A DNA stretch of 64,000 nt from Hormiphora californensis (Eukaryota; Ctenophora; Tentaculata; Cydippida; Pleurobrachiidae), in assembly GCA_020137815.1 (NCBI GenBank), contig CM035354.1:4730796-4794795 (forward strand), written 5' to 3'. The position numbers were made by a program, and so were the translations under genes. Shown here one piece after another: positions 43,487-54,242 of the stretch. Each line of letters begins with the position of its first letter. The first letter of the stretch is position 1. Below the pieces are notes generated by a model. That model was not told where the DNA came from. It was given only the letters and a program-made list of their open reading frames with translations, and did no database searches.

Positions 43487-46400
43487 TTAATTTGAGAGGA
43501 CTCCGGGTGCCGAGTTGCAAAGATCATAGTTGTCACAGACTTCGTACCAGCAGGGCTTGTCGAAGTACTGGCTACACGCCGTATCTGGGAAGAGGTTTTG
43601 AATTCATATACGAAACAGCTAGAACAGTTAACAAGTCCAATAAGAGGATAAAAATGTTTGAAAAATCCTATTATTTGGGGGCACTTACATGTGTAGTTTT
43701 CGTTGGTACACAGGAGTTTAACCCTCTGGTCACTACTCGCCTGTTCAGTATGGTACAACCTAACACACCGGGCATGGGTCGAGGGGTTGGATTCCTTTCT
43801 CCAACATTTTCTAGGGGTGTTGGGATGTGTTAGAGGGGTTGGATTCCTTCTCTAACATTTTCTAGGGGTGTTGGGATGTGTTAGGAGGGGTTGGATTCCT
43901 TCTCCAACATTTTCTAGGGGTGTGGGGATGTGTTAGGAGGGGTTGGATTCCTTCTCCAACATTTTCTAGGGGTGTGGGGATGTGTTAGGAGGGGTTGGAT
44001 TCCTTCTCTAACATTTTCTAGGGGTGTTGGGATGTGTTAGATGGGTTGGATTCCTTCTCCAACATTTTCTAGGGGTGTGGGGATGTGTTAGGAGGGATTG
44101 GATTCCTTCTCTAACATTTTCTAGGGGTGTTGGGATGTGTTAGATGGGTTGGATTCCTTCTCCAACATTTTCTAGGGGTGTGGGGATGTGTTAGGAGGGG
44201 TTGGATTCCTTCTCCAACATTTTCTAGGGGTGTTGGGATGTGTTAGGAGGGGTTGGATTCCTTCTCCAACATTTTCTAGGGGTGTGGGGATGTGTTAGGA
44301 GGGATTGGATTCCTTCTCTAACATTTTCTAGGGGTGTTGGGATGTGTTAGGAGGGGTTGGATTCCTTCTCTAACATTTTCTAGGGGTGTTGGGATGTGTT
44401 AGAGGGGTTGGATTCCTTCTCCAACATTTTCTAGGGGTGTGGGGATGTGTTAGAGGGGTTGGATTCCTTCTCCAACATTTTCTAGGGGTGTTGGGATGTG
44501 TTAGATGGTAGGGTGGATAACTAACATTTCTAGGTTGTGTTTGGGGTGTCTCATAATAAAGTCAACGCTGTACCGTCAACCGTGAAAAAGATTGTTTGAT
44601 ATTACTGGTGACACAGGACGCTGTAAAACGCAGAAATGCAGCTACTGATCCTGAGAATAATCCCCCTCTATAATAAGACTATAACTATAAGACAACCTCG
44701 AAAATGAAGAAAAGAATAATCCCCCGTATTACCTCGGTACAGTTGACTATTTTGCAGGTTCCCCCCCCCCTATTACCTCGGTACAGTTGACTATTTTGCA
44801 GGTACCCCCCCCTATTACCTCGGTACAGTTGACTATTTTGCAGGTACCCCCCAGATCATCTTCTGTATATTTTCCACCCAACCAGTCCAGTCTGTCAAAG
44901 TGGAACTTGTTGGGTAGATCATCCTCAAAACAGTCATCCCAACAATACACCGTCGGGTCTGAAGGGGGAGGGGTTATCCCCGGGTTATCGGGTCTGAAGG
45001 GATGGGGTATATGGGGTAGGGGTTATCGGGGGAAGGAGCTGGAAACTTAGTATATGATTGACTGAGATCGTATCGGGGATGGGTAATAGTTCAACACTGT
45101 ACCGTAGTAGTATATTCTGGAGAAATCGTTGCTGGTGGTGTTTCCAAGTTTGAACCACTTTGAGTTCCCAATATCAAGAGGGATATCTGTAAAATGGTTA
45201 CATGTTGAATATCCCCTTGCAACCCCCCGAACGACGCTCGGAAACTCCCCGATCCTCTATTCCTACTCCCCACCTATACTAACAAGAAGAAAGGTAACCT
45301 CGACCTGGACAGAACGAGAGGTGACCCAGGAGAGGTGGAATCCATCACACTCCCCTACTATATTTATTTCGTCACCCCCTATATTTACCTCGAAGGAAGA
45401 GTTTGATTGCCAGAACATCGTTTACCCAGAGATGGATATGGGTTGCATTAAACATAAAGGTGAACTTTACGTAGTCTAAACTATCGTTCCTGAAGTGAGG
45501 GGGAGATATAGCGGGGAGATAGAAAAGAGGGAATGGAGTGAGAGAAGATAGAGAGTGAGAATGAGCAGGGTAGACAGTGGTCAGATGGGAAATTCTGTCA
45601 CGAAAGTAATGACGTGTCTTCTCACATTGGTTTAGTGGCGTTCTCCAGGTCAAACATGTTGGTTGTTATTCGGAGGTTTACCGTTTCCAAACCCAGAGGT
45701 ACGTTGACAAAGTCCATGTAGGTATACGCTAGACGCCTGGTGGGGAGAGGTGGGGAGCTAGACGCCTGGTGGGGAGAGGTGGGGAGCTAGACGCCTGGTG
45801 GGGAGAGGTGGGGAGCTAGACGCCTGGTGGGGAGAGGTGGGGAGCTAGACGCCTGGTGGGGAGAGGTGGGGAGCTAGACGCCTGGAATGGGGTGGGGGAA
45901 TAGACGCCTGGTGGGGGAGTTGGTACAATTGGGAAACAATGGTATATTATATCGATAGTTCTATAGAACTCATGTCTAATTCAAGGGTTAGATATGGTGA
46001 ATATTGCAATAATTCATTGTGTGCCTTCTATAATAGGAGAAGAATGGCTAGATTTGTGACATACTTTCCTACATTCCAGCTGAAGTAGATATCGGGCTCC
46101 TCTGACACGTTATACATGGGACCATGGAAGAAGGGCTCCAGAGTAAACCATTTCTGAAAGAGTATTGGGACGAACTAAATAACACGAGGTTTATGAAAAA
46201 GATATATAGTTCTTCAACATGCAGTGTGTGCTATGTGCACATGGTACTGTGACTAATGCACTGTCCCATTATTACACGTACTCCCCCATTGTTCAGGACA
46301 GTGAGGAACCACATACTCCCCCTGCTTATTATATACAGAGGTAAGTACCCCTGAGATATTAGACACGTTCTAAAACCACACTTCCTAGCTATTAGAATCT

Positions 46401-47133
46401 TAGATCCGGTAACTTCTCTAGAACTACCTAGAAGAGAGATCAGATCCACGGTGTGGGATATGGTACTGTATCATTTAAGGAAGAGAGGGAGAGCCAACAT
46501 GATATTTTCAAAACCACACTGCATGTAACATTGGTTTTGTATACCAAGTGTGTGTGTGTGTTAAGCTCTCTTTCCTTCTCACGATATTAGCGATTAGGAA
46601 ACCACACACATACAGTTATACAGTACAACCAGCTTTCCACCCCCCCCCCCCAATAGAAACAGAAAGTACAATTCCTCCACACAGTTCTAACCCCCAACCA
46701 TTCATCCTACGGGGCTCACGAAAACTGTACAAACAGATCAGAGCAACTAAACAAGAGTTGACAGTGTCAGGCGACTCAAGAGAGACAACTTACATCAAGC
46801 GATATCCCCTCATATCCCTGTCTGTGTACCCATAGAGTCATGGTGTGTAGTCTCCTGTTGTACCATGTCTGTAGCAGATCACCGGACCCTCCCAGCCTTA
46901 CCGTGTCTGGAAGAGAGTGGAGGCTTTATACATAGCGGGGTAGGGAGTAGAGGTTTTATCAGGGGTCAGGGAGTACTGCAGAGTACATTAATTGTTGAAC
47001 TCAGTTGATAAAACAAGGTGTGAGAGGCTTGAGTGGACATTATATTACCTGACTGTTTATCTATTTGTACCACTGATTGTAGAGTGAGTGTGAACAACAC
47101 ACAACTCGATAGGAACAACCTCACTGGACACAT
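43487..47133 (-). CDS. secreted orphan protein (paralogue 2), model incomplete at one junction
   Basis: Exons in transcript order: 47133-47049, 46906-46794, 46153-46065, 45736-45626, 45489-45389, 45186-45103, 44959-44819, then after the minisatellite intron 43759-43689 and 43584-43487. The first seven join in frame. The link from 44819 to 43759 is out of phase, so an exon is probably unrecognised there. Signal peptide: VRLFLSSCVLFTLTLQS. Domains match paralogue 1 segment by segment: VKFTFMFNATHIHLWVNDVL against SIQFMGSHLRIWMNDYQIAY, and VYCWDDC against SLWCWVNC. The last exon is Cys-rich (PCWYEVCDNYDLCN), then stops at 43489-43487. The expected hydrophobic anchor tail follows in another frame, ending 43438. 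Several splice sites lie in tandem repeats. Confidence 0.6.
43788..44515 (+). repeat. 52-bp minisatellite, about 14 copies, intronic
   Basis: Unit GGATTCCTTCTCCAACATTT followed by TCTAGGGGTGTGGGGATGTG and TTAGGAGGGGTT. Copies differ at a few fixed positions (CCAAC/CTAAC, GTTGGG/GTGGGG), forming recognisable subtypes in mixed order. It fills most of an intron of paralogue 2. Confidence 0.95.
44733..44860 (-). repeat. three tandem copies of an exon 3' end together with its splice donor
   Basis: On the minus strand the 42-44 bp unit ACCTGCAAAATAGTCAACTG + TACCGAG|GTAATAGGGGGG occurs three times. Donors fall after 44819, 44777 and 44733. The coding part reads TCKIVNCTE each time. Using the second donor adds 14 in-frame codons; the third is out of frame because of extra G residues. 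Confidence 0.9.
45729..45902 (-). repeat. 29-bp tandem repeat carrying repeated splice acceptors
   Basis: Five perfect units (starting 45729, 45758, 45787, 45816, 45845) and a degenerate sixth. On the minus strand each unit is CTCCCCACCTCTCCCCACCAG followed by GCGTCTAG, i.e. a pyrimidine tract plus CAG acceptor. The copy nearest the exon gives the acceptor used in the model at 45736. Confidence 0.9.
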
Positions 47134-48103
47134 TATACCTCTCATCTGCTAGGACTTCATAGCTATACTGGGAGAGAGAGGTGGTATAATATAACAAGCA
47201 ATTACACACAGTATTATAGTGACACTGTTCGTCTAATAGATGCGGTTTCCCAAAATCTCGATAGTTCAACAAAAAAGGGGCAGCTCTCAATATGCCGTGC
47301 CTCTCGATGTGCCGTGCCTCTCGATATTCCTCTCGAGTCTCGATGTTATACCGTGTGCGGCGTGTATTTCCAATTTCCATTTGTTGGAGGAGTTACCCCA
47401 AATGTTGGACAATGAATAAATTCATGATCAGTTCAACCGGGCCTAATATAATGAATACTTCCAGTATTCTATACACTGGATAGAGAGAATACAAACATTA
47501 TATGGGTACAATGATTTCCAATAAACAATGACTAGGCAAATAATTCAGGATGGCTCTCAAACAGAAGAATAATTACATGGAATATTACCAAATAAAAGAT
47601 TCCTCCAGATCTCTAATCACAGTATAATACCCAGCAGTACCTCTCCAAGCTACACACACACACTAAACTCTATCCTCCTTCCACTAACACCTGGTGGCCG
47701 CTCTATCTGGTCTTGGGAGAAAACAAAACTAAGAACATATTATTAGCAGAGTCAGATACACTTTTTCAAAGATGTGTAGTTCACCAAGTAGCGAAACTGA
47801 AATATGTCGCTTTCTATCTCGCTCTCTCTCTCTCTCTCTCTCTCCCTCTTTTCATGTATCGCACTCCCTATCTTCCCTCTCCATTTGATCGTACCAGGTG
47901 TTTACGTTTGACCCATTATCCCCTACTGGGTCAGAATCAAACAAAGGGGGACACAGAAGACTAGAACAGAATAAAAGAGACGCATTTTGGGGAAGAGATA
48001 TAATATACATTAGAGGAGGTGCCTAGAGGACGGATTGATTTTTGAACCTGACTTAGAAGTGAGGAAATATTTGTTCAGTTAAAGAATAGTGTGGGCTTGA
48101 TTT
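47134..48103. other. intergenic spacer, no gene seen
   Basis: 5' flank of paralogue 2. A short (TC)n run lies at 47820-47845. No exon on either strand. Confidence 0.55.
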
Positions 48104-48558
48104 TTTCCCTGCCCGGGTGAATGCCGAAGGCATTCACCCGGATGCCTTTTTACTTTGTAAAAAGGCATAGCAGGGTTAGAATTCGAAAACGACATTTTGG
48201 TATACTAACTAATCGGTAGAGGGACCATTTTGGTCACACTTTCGTTGCAACGGGCAACCTCGCGGCGCGCGCGATCTGACACTTGCGGAGTAACATGCGC
48301 GCGCAAACAATTGAAATTTTATGAGGGGCGCGCGGCTATAAACTGTAACGCGCGGCAAAATTTGTTTTATATCGGCCGCGCGTTTTGATTCGTGAAAATT
48401 ATGGAGAAATTGAAAAATCTGTTCTGCGTTTTGTTCAAAAATTCGAAAAACACAAATCCCCATTTTGCGGACAGCTTACTCGTTGGGCGAGTTGAATGGC
48501 AAATCGAAGAGGGCAGGGAAACGTAGCATTATGGATACATAATGCAAATAATTCTTGT
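48104..48558 (+). mobile_element. structured Helentron-like element, copy 2
   Basis: Starts TTTCCCTGCCCGGGTGAATG. It forms hairpin 1 (CCGGGTGAATGCC / GGCATTCACCCGG) and hairpin 2 (ATGCCTTTTTAC / GTAAAAAGGCAT), enclosed by CCCTGC / GCAGGG (48107-48175). It ends GGGCAGGGAAA (48511-48521), hairpin GCATTATG / CATAATGC (48526-48545), then AAATAATTCTTGTT. The interior contains GCGCGCG-rich patches and no coding sequence. Confidence 0.7.
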
Positions 48559-48658
48559 TTTAAATGTGATTTTTTGTTTCAAAGAAAAAACGACTCTTTA
48601 AATGTTTCTGAATTTGAAATAGAAATAAATACATCATTTAAGATACATGGTGCCCCTC

Positions 48659-50865
48659 TTATTCCGATTTCCCTTTTCCGCCTCGTCCCCTCTGACCACC
48701 TCGACCTCCCTCACCGCCGCCACGACCTCCTTGACTACCACCTCTCCCGCCCTGACCACCTCTTCCGCCTCCTGCTGCTGCTCCCTGATCACCTCCAGCC
48801 TTACCACCTCGTCCACCGGCACCTCGTCCTGCTGCCCCACCTCGTCCTGCTGCCCCACCTCGTCCTGCTGCCCCACCACGTCCTGTTGCACCACCTCTTC
48901 CTGCTCCTTGACCACCTCCAGCCTTACCACTGGCTTGACTTTCCGCCTTTCTCCTCTTTGCAGCCCTGTTATCCCTCCCATAGAACTCCCAGATACACAA
49001 CTTTGCTACAGACGCCAACACAAGGATGGTTGTACCGGCTATATAGTGGGGTTCCAGCTCCTCAAATACTAACGTCTAAAGGGGGGAGGGGGTCAGTAAT
49101 TCACCTTATAATAGAGTTAGACTGAGGAAATGGGTGGTAAGATATCCACCATGACCACTATACGAATCAATATTGAAAATGTGGGTGAACCTTATTGGTG
49201 GAGTTGTTCAGCTGTGTGAATTGAAATGGTGGGGGTCTGTCAGATTGAGATTAATAGTAGCACTTACCGAGAACATAGCAGAGAAGAAGACACTGATATT
49301 AGAGATGGAGGTGAACATCATGACGTAGAGACCGCTACTAAAAGCCAGGATATGTGGCCGGATGAGGGAGAGGGCTGCTGCGAGGGCAACCAGAGCCACC
49401 AACCGGATGTCAGGAACTTGAAGGACGGTGAGAGTGGTCCCAGTGATACCCATATCAACTCCAGTTGCAATACACTTGCACACTGACTCCACGAACAAGA
49501 GAGTGGTGTAATGGGAGGGTAGTCCTCGACCACCGTTGTGATAGATGTGTTGGGCGTTCATCAGGAGGTGACTCTGCATTAGCACCTGGAATATACAGGA
49601 GTTAGATAATCCGGGAATTATATAGGGTATTCTTCCAGCCACCCTTATTCAATAATTATTTTAAGGGTACTGTTGGTATAAAACAACTTGATAGTTTGAA
49701 GATTTAATAATTGTCAATGTCAGTTAAGAGAATCCCTGTACCTGCGCTAGACCAGCGATCACAGCAGCAATCTGCATGCTTCCAAATGCAGCGAAACTAA
49801 GAGTCATTGCCCCTTCGGTGAATATCGGGGGTGAAAGGGTGAGGAAAGCGCCCAGACAGGTGGCCATTATAACGGGGTGGTCTAGCCGTTCAAATTTTAT
49901 ACTGAAATTAGGAAATATTAATATCATAAAAGGAAACTTTAAAGCCAACAATTATACAAAAACTCAAAACTTTACAAATCTAAAATTAACTTACGGTTGT
50001 TTCTCTTTCAGTATCATGGAGGCCATGATGGCGCTAACAAGGAAGCCCAAACTGTTGATAGCAGCGCTCACTACCAGGGGCAGGTGCTGTTGCATAAAAC
50101 TCTGACAGAGGACTATCAGTCCAGCTTCTAGCCCGTGAAAGAACACCCTCTTTTTTGATATCACAGTCGTGGTTAGCGCCGTTAAATTGGGTTTCCTGAA
50201 ACAAGTGTGTGCTGTTGTGTTCTCTCTCTCTCTTCACATCACCGATTGTGAAGATCAAGTGAGGATCATTGATCAAGTGTTCAAGAACCTTCACTGAAAG
50301 CAAAGAATAAAGATCACGTAATCAGCCCCTCGACTCACTGGAAGGCGGTGAACAGAGCGATCAGTGTATACTTGAGCAGCTCAAACTGGTGGAAGTGTGA
50401 AGCGTAGTTACCCTCCGCAACGGACGATACTCTTGCGATTACAGCAAGAACAAAGGCCCCGAATGCAGTTGCAATATACATTTCGTAATCATCGTGACTG
50501 AATTTCGGTGGGTCTGCATTGATCGGTTTGTCTATCATTCCCTTCATCCAGCCCCACTGAGGTGGTGCCTCTAACTTGTCTTCCTCCGTAGCTTTCCAGT
50601 CCTCCTTTAGCTCAATAGTGTTCTTGGGGCTATACTGCTGCGACCAATGTCTCATTCCAAGTCCATCCGCCTCTGTCTTGCTGCCCATGTGGAATCCCTT
50701 TACTGCGGAGTACTTTGCAAACGGGTCGTAAATATCTGGTTCTGGGGGATGGAGATGTTTGGTAGAGTTGGGAGTTTGGAGTTGCTATGGTAACGTCAGG
50801 CATATTTCAATAGTGCCCGGCGTCAAGTCAAGAGAAACAAACCTACCTTCTTTGGAAGCCGTCAT
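48659..50865 (-). CDS. multi-pass membrane protein with RGG-rich tail (paralogue 1), 505 aa, 6 exons
   Basis: Exons in transcript order: 50865-50847, 50741-50339, 50195-49995, 49901-49742, 49585-49268 and 49075-48659; 1518 nt, phases consistent. The cytosol-like N terminus (about 100 residues) has EEPDIYDPFAKY, NTIELKEDW and PQWGWMKG. Roughly eight to nine hydrophobic segments follow, for example YIATAFGAFVLAVIARVSS, LPLVVSAAINSLGFLVSAIM, IRLVALVALAAALSLI and YIAGTTILVLASVAKLCIW. The C-terminal 90 residues are Gly/Arg/Ala repeats (GRGGAAGRGG). The paralogue at 56455-58915 has the same exon junctions and motifs. I do not recognise the family; a channel or transporter of an internal membrane is possible, and the basic Gly-rich tail could bind RNA or polyanions. 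Confidence 0.78.
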
Positions 50866-51936
50866 GATGTCAAACAAATCTCAAACAAAAACTGACAAAC
50901 TGTTTTCAGTGTTGCGGCAAAACTGCTGACAAAAATTTGAGATCTGCTACGTTGCGTAGGCGGAAAGAACAAGATGCAAGCTGGTTAAGTTTGCAAGTTA
51001 GCTTTTCTCTCTACATACCTGATTTCCTCTCTCTTATTTTCTATCTATTTATCTCTTCCGCCAAAATAGGGGTTCCACAAGCGAGATACTCTCAATATAT
51101 AGTCTTGTTTTAGTGATAATAAGACAATGAAGTTATTATAGTCAGGACCACTATTGGTGCGCGGTCGTGCCCACGGAAGGAGTGCTTGGATCATCTTGAA
51201 ACCGGTTTTAAGTTAACTAATGCATATCCAAAAGTGTCTGTAGCTATTTGGGTGATGTTCTGACAATCCAATCATGAGTTATGACCAAAAAACAGTCAAA
51301 AAAGACGTTTTAAAGTGACAAAAAGGAGGACCTGAACACAGCGCTTACAGGAAAGAATTACACGTCGGTTTCGTCAATCATCAACATCAGATCGGGCTTA
51401 AATTAATTTGTTTAAACTAGTGTTGAAAAGTGTGAACCTCTCTGTTGTTCATCTCCATCTCTATTTATTTTATCTTTAGGTGATTTTGAACATTCCTAGT
51501 GCTGGACAGCGTGTGAATTGAGGCCCTGCTTTTTGAGCCGTCTCTGACACAGTTCTTTGCACGTGGAATCATCATGTTATTCATAAATTTCTCCTGAAAT
51601 AGGGAACAAATCTTGGCACTTTATTAAAGACACGGGATGTGCACATTATCAAATAAACTTGTTGAGTAGGGTCTGACTGTGGTCTGAAACCCCCTGGGAG
51701 CAATAGGGGGTTTCCAGACCACAGTCAGACACTATTGTTGAGACAAGTGCGTTGAAAATATTGAGGTACCAGTTTTTAGACAATCTAGTAGAGGATCTCT
51801 AATTACTAAACAATCAGTAAGGCACCAGCGTGTCAGATACCTACCTGTATCCTAACACAGTAGCTAATCCTTTCTCTTCGTTTCTTCGTTGAGAGTGAAT
51901 AATCGCACAGCGTACCTACCCCTACCTCTTACTTTC
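50866..51936. other. spacer with one long hairpin
   Basis: No gene is seen. At 51671-51730 GTCTGACTGTGGTCTG plus AAACCCCCT pairs with AGGGGGTTT plus CAGACCACAGTCAGAC, forming a hairpin of about 25 bp with a 9-base loop. Confidence 0.6.
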
Positions 51937-52858
51937 GGCTGCCACATTATCGCATTTAGGAAGTCCTTTATTCTGATAGTTCAATAATTAAATAGTTGAT
52001 TAAACGCCATGTGGCTATTTCACGATTCCCCTTTCAGGGCATTGGCCTGGCCCTCATTCTTATTTCTGTGGTCAGCATTGGCCTGATAGCGATTCCCCTT
52101 ACCAATCATTGTTCATTGAGTTGAAAATTGGATCCCTCTTGCGACTAGCCTAGCAAATTTATGGGGATTTCATCTCCCACTTCCCCTGACCAGTTTCGCC
52201 AGTTCCGCCGGACTTCGGTGGTAACTGAAATTTTCCTCTGATTTCCCTTTAGTGCAATGAGGCATAATCGCAGTAAATTGAAGCTTAACCTCGTGAGGGC
52301 TTGTCCTCAAGTGAGTCATTACTTCACAGTAATATGGTCCCCGTTCTTCCGTTTTGAAGGAGAACTGTCAGCTGACTGCTGAGGGATCCAAATTTTACTT
52401 TTAAAAACTGCTGCAGCATTTTTAAAGTCCATTTTTATTCAACTGTTCACCCTGGGCACGATTATAATCTGGGTGCCTTGCGGCCTGTTTACAGGTGCGC
52501 GCTACCAAAAGAGTACACTTAGACCGACTTTTTTCAAACGGCTATAGCCACGCAACCACATGGCCAATTTGAGTAAACTAAACGGTAACTGATAGGGAAT
52601 CGATAGACCTAACCGATAACCCCAAACCAAACCCTAACCAGACCCTAATGGATAGCCCTAACCCGTCGCGCGCGATAAAACTACGAATTGTTAGCAATGA
52701 AAGGCACCCAGATTTTAACGTTTTCCGTTCACCCTCCAACTCGTGCGCGTGCGATATTTTAATTTACGCTGCGCGCGCTACACGTTAACTTGTGATTAGA
52801 CGCGCAAAACAATTCCGCGCACGACTTTGGGGGGTGAACAGTTGAAAAAAAATGGAGT

Positions 52859-53081
52859 AAAGTCGGATTTTTTGAAACTGTCACCCCCCTGAAATAACAA
52901 AATTTGTCATATCTCCGGTTCCTGATAAGATAGCGACTTGAAATTTGGAGGTTCGGAAGAACTTAGCAAGATCTTCGTAACCTCCAAATTTCAAGTCTCT
53001 ATCTCATCAGGAACCGGACTTATGGTCATTTAAAGAAATTTGAAAACTCCAGGGGGTGACAGTTTCAAAAAATCCGACTTT
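52859..53081. mobile_element. foldback element, family F, copy 1
   Basis: AAAGTCGGATTTTTTGAAAC at the left is mirrored by GTTTCAAAAAATCCGACTTT at the right. The inner arms share CTGATAAGATAGCGACTTGA / TCAAGTCTCTATCTCATCAG. The arms are imperfect over about 100 bp. It directly abuts structured element copy 3. Confidence 0.8.
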
Positions 53082-53088
53082 ATAATTT

Positions 53089-53726
53089 TTTCCCTGCCCG
53101 GGTGATTGCCGAAGGCAATCACCCGGGATGATGTTTTTAGCACGCACGTGCTAAAAAGATCATTCAGGGTTTAGAAATCAGCAGATTGTGTAGTTAACTA
53201 AAATGTCCGTCCGTCCGTCCACCGTTACACATAGCAACAAAGTCTGCTCCTTCATAAATCTTTCAACTCACACTTTGTTGATGCAATAAAGGAAATGATT
53301 AACACATATTGTGGCGCGCAATTACTCACTCGTATCACTTCCTATTTTCACCTGAAATCACTTTGGGTAACCTACAGCCGTACCATGACGTGGTAGCAAG
53401 TCTTCCAAGCATGAAACTACTATCACACAATAATTGCAAGTGACTGGTGTTAAGATTACTGATGCCTGAGGGTAAAGGTGAAGCGCTTGGTCAATGGTCA
53501 CCAACTAGGGTCTCCTAAGCAACTGTCTTGGTTATCATAGCAACTGCCTTGGTTACCATAGCAACCACCCTGGTTACCATAGCAAATAACATCGTATCAG
53601 CCAAAAATTGCTCTTAGAGTGCAAAATTCATCGGAAAATCTGAATTTGAAACTTAGTCATCAATTTTACACCCATCTGGGGCAGGGAAACACCGCATTAT
53701 GAATACATAATGCAATAATTCTTGTT
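53089..53726 (+). mobile_element. structured Helentron-like element, copy 3
   Basis: Starts TTTCCCTGCCCGGGTGATTG. Hairpin 1 (CCGGGTGATTGCC / GGCAATCACCCGG) and a longer hairpin 2 around TTTTTAGCACG...GTGCTAAAAA are enclosed by CCCTG / CAGGG (53092-53169). It ends GGGCAGGGAAA (53679-53689), hairpin GCATTATG / CATAATGC, CAATAATTCTTGTT. The interior has a short CCGT repeat (53203-53218) and a GGTTACCATAGCAAC tandem repeat (about 53529-53590). Confidence 0.7.
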
Positions 53727-54242
53727 AAAGTAAAATGTTTGGATTGTATTTGAGAATTATGCGCGCGGCTTTAGAACACGCGCAAATAAAACGCGCGCAT
53801 TAATCATACATATGGGGAACAGCTGATAGGAACAGCTGAAGTTGTTTATTGTTGACATGCAAGTGTTCATTTAAACAATTTAAACACATTAAATATGGAG
53901 TTTTTAAGACAATGTTTAATAAAATAAGATTACAGCAACAAATTCATTACCAATTTATTGATTTGTCAGAGCCCGAACGCGAATTGAATGTACATTATAT
54001 CTTTTTCTTAGGCTTTTCATTGAGAATTTCATAATATTTTTTTAAAAAATACTACCTTTCCTTCGTTTTTTCGTTAGCTGAATTCGAGCTGCCACATTAT
54101 TGCATTTAGGAAGTCCTTTATTCTGATAGCTGAATAATCAAATAGTTGATTAAACGCCATAATATGTGGCTATTTCACGATTCCCCTTTCAGAGCATTGG
54201 CCTGGCCCTCATTCTTATTTCTGTGGTCAGCATTGGCCTGAT

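Larger units (their letters stand above)
51937..54050. repeat. tandem duplication, left copy
   Basis: Shares long near-identical blocks with 54060-56360. Block a (51950-52425) contains CAGCATTGGCCTGAT and TGCGACTAGCCTAGC. Block b (53735-54000) contains GCGCGGCTTTAGAACACGCG and CATTAAATATGGAGTTTTTA. Between the blocks this copy has a foldback (52859-53081) and structured element copy 3. Confidence 0.8.

Noticed and set aside
48634-48981. Open frames antisense to the Gly-rich tail of membrane protein paralogue 1
   Set aside because: They are shadows of the repeated GGC/GCC codons of the real exon; the minus-strand exon has correct splice phase.
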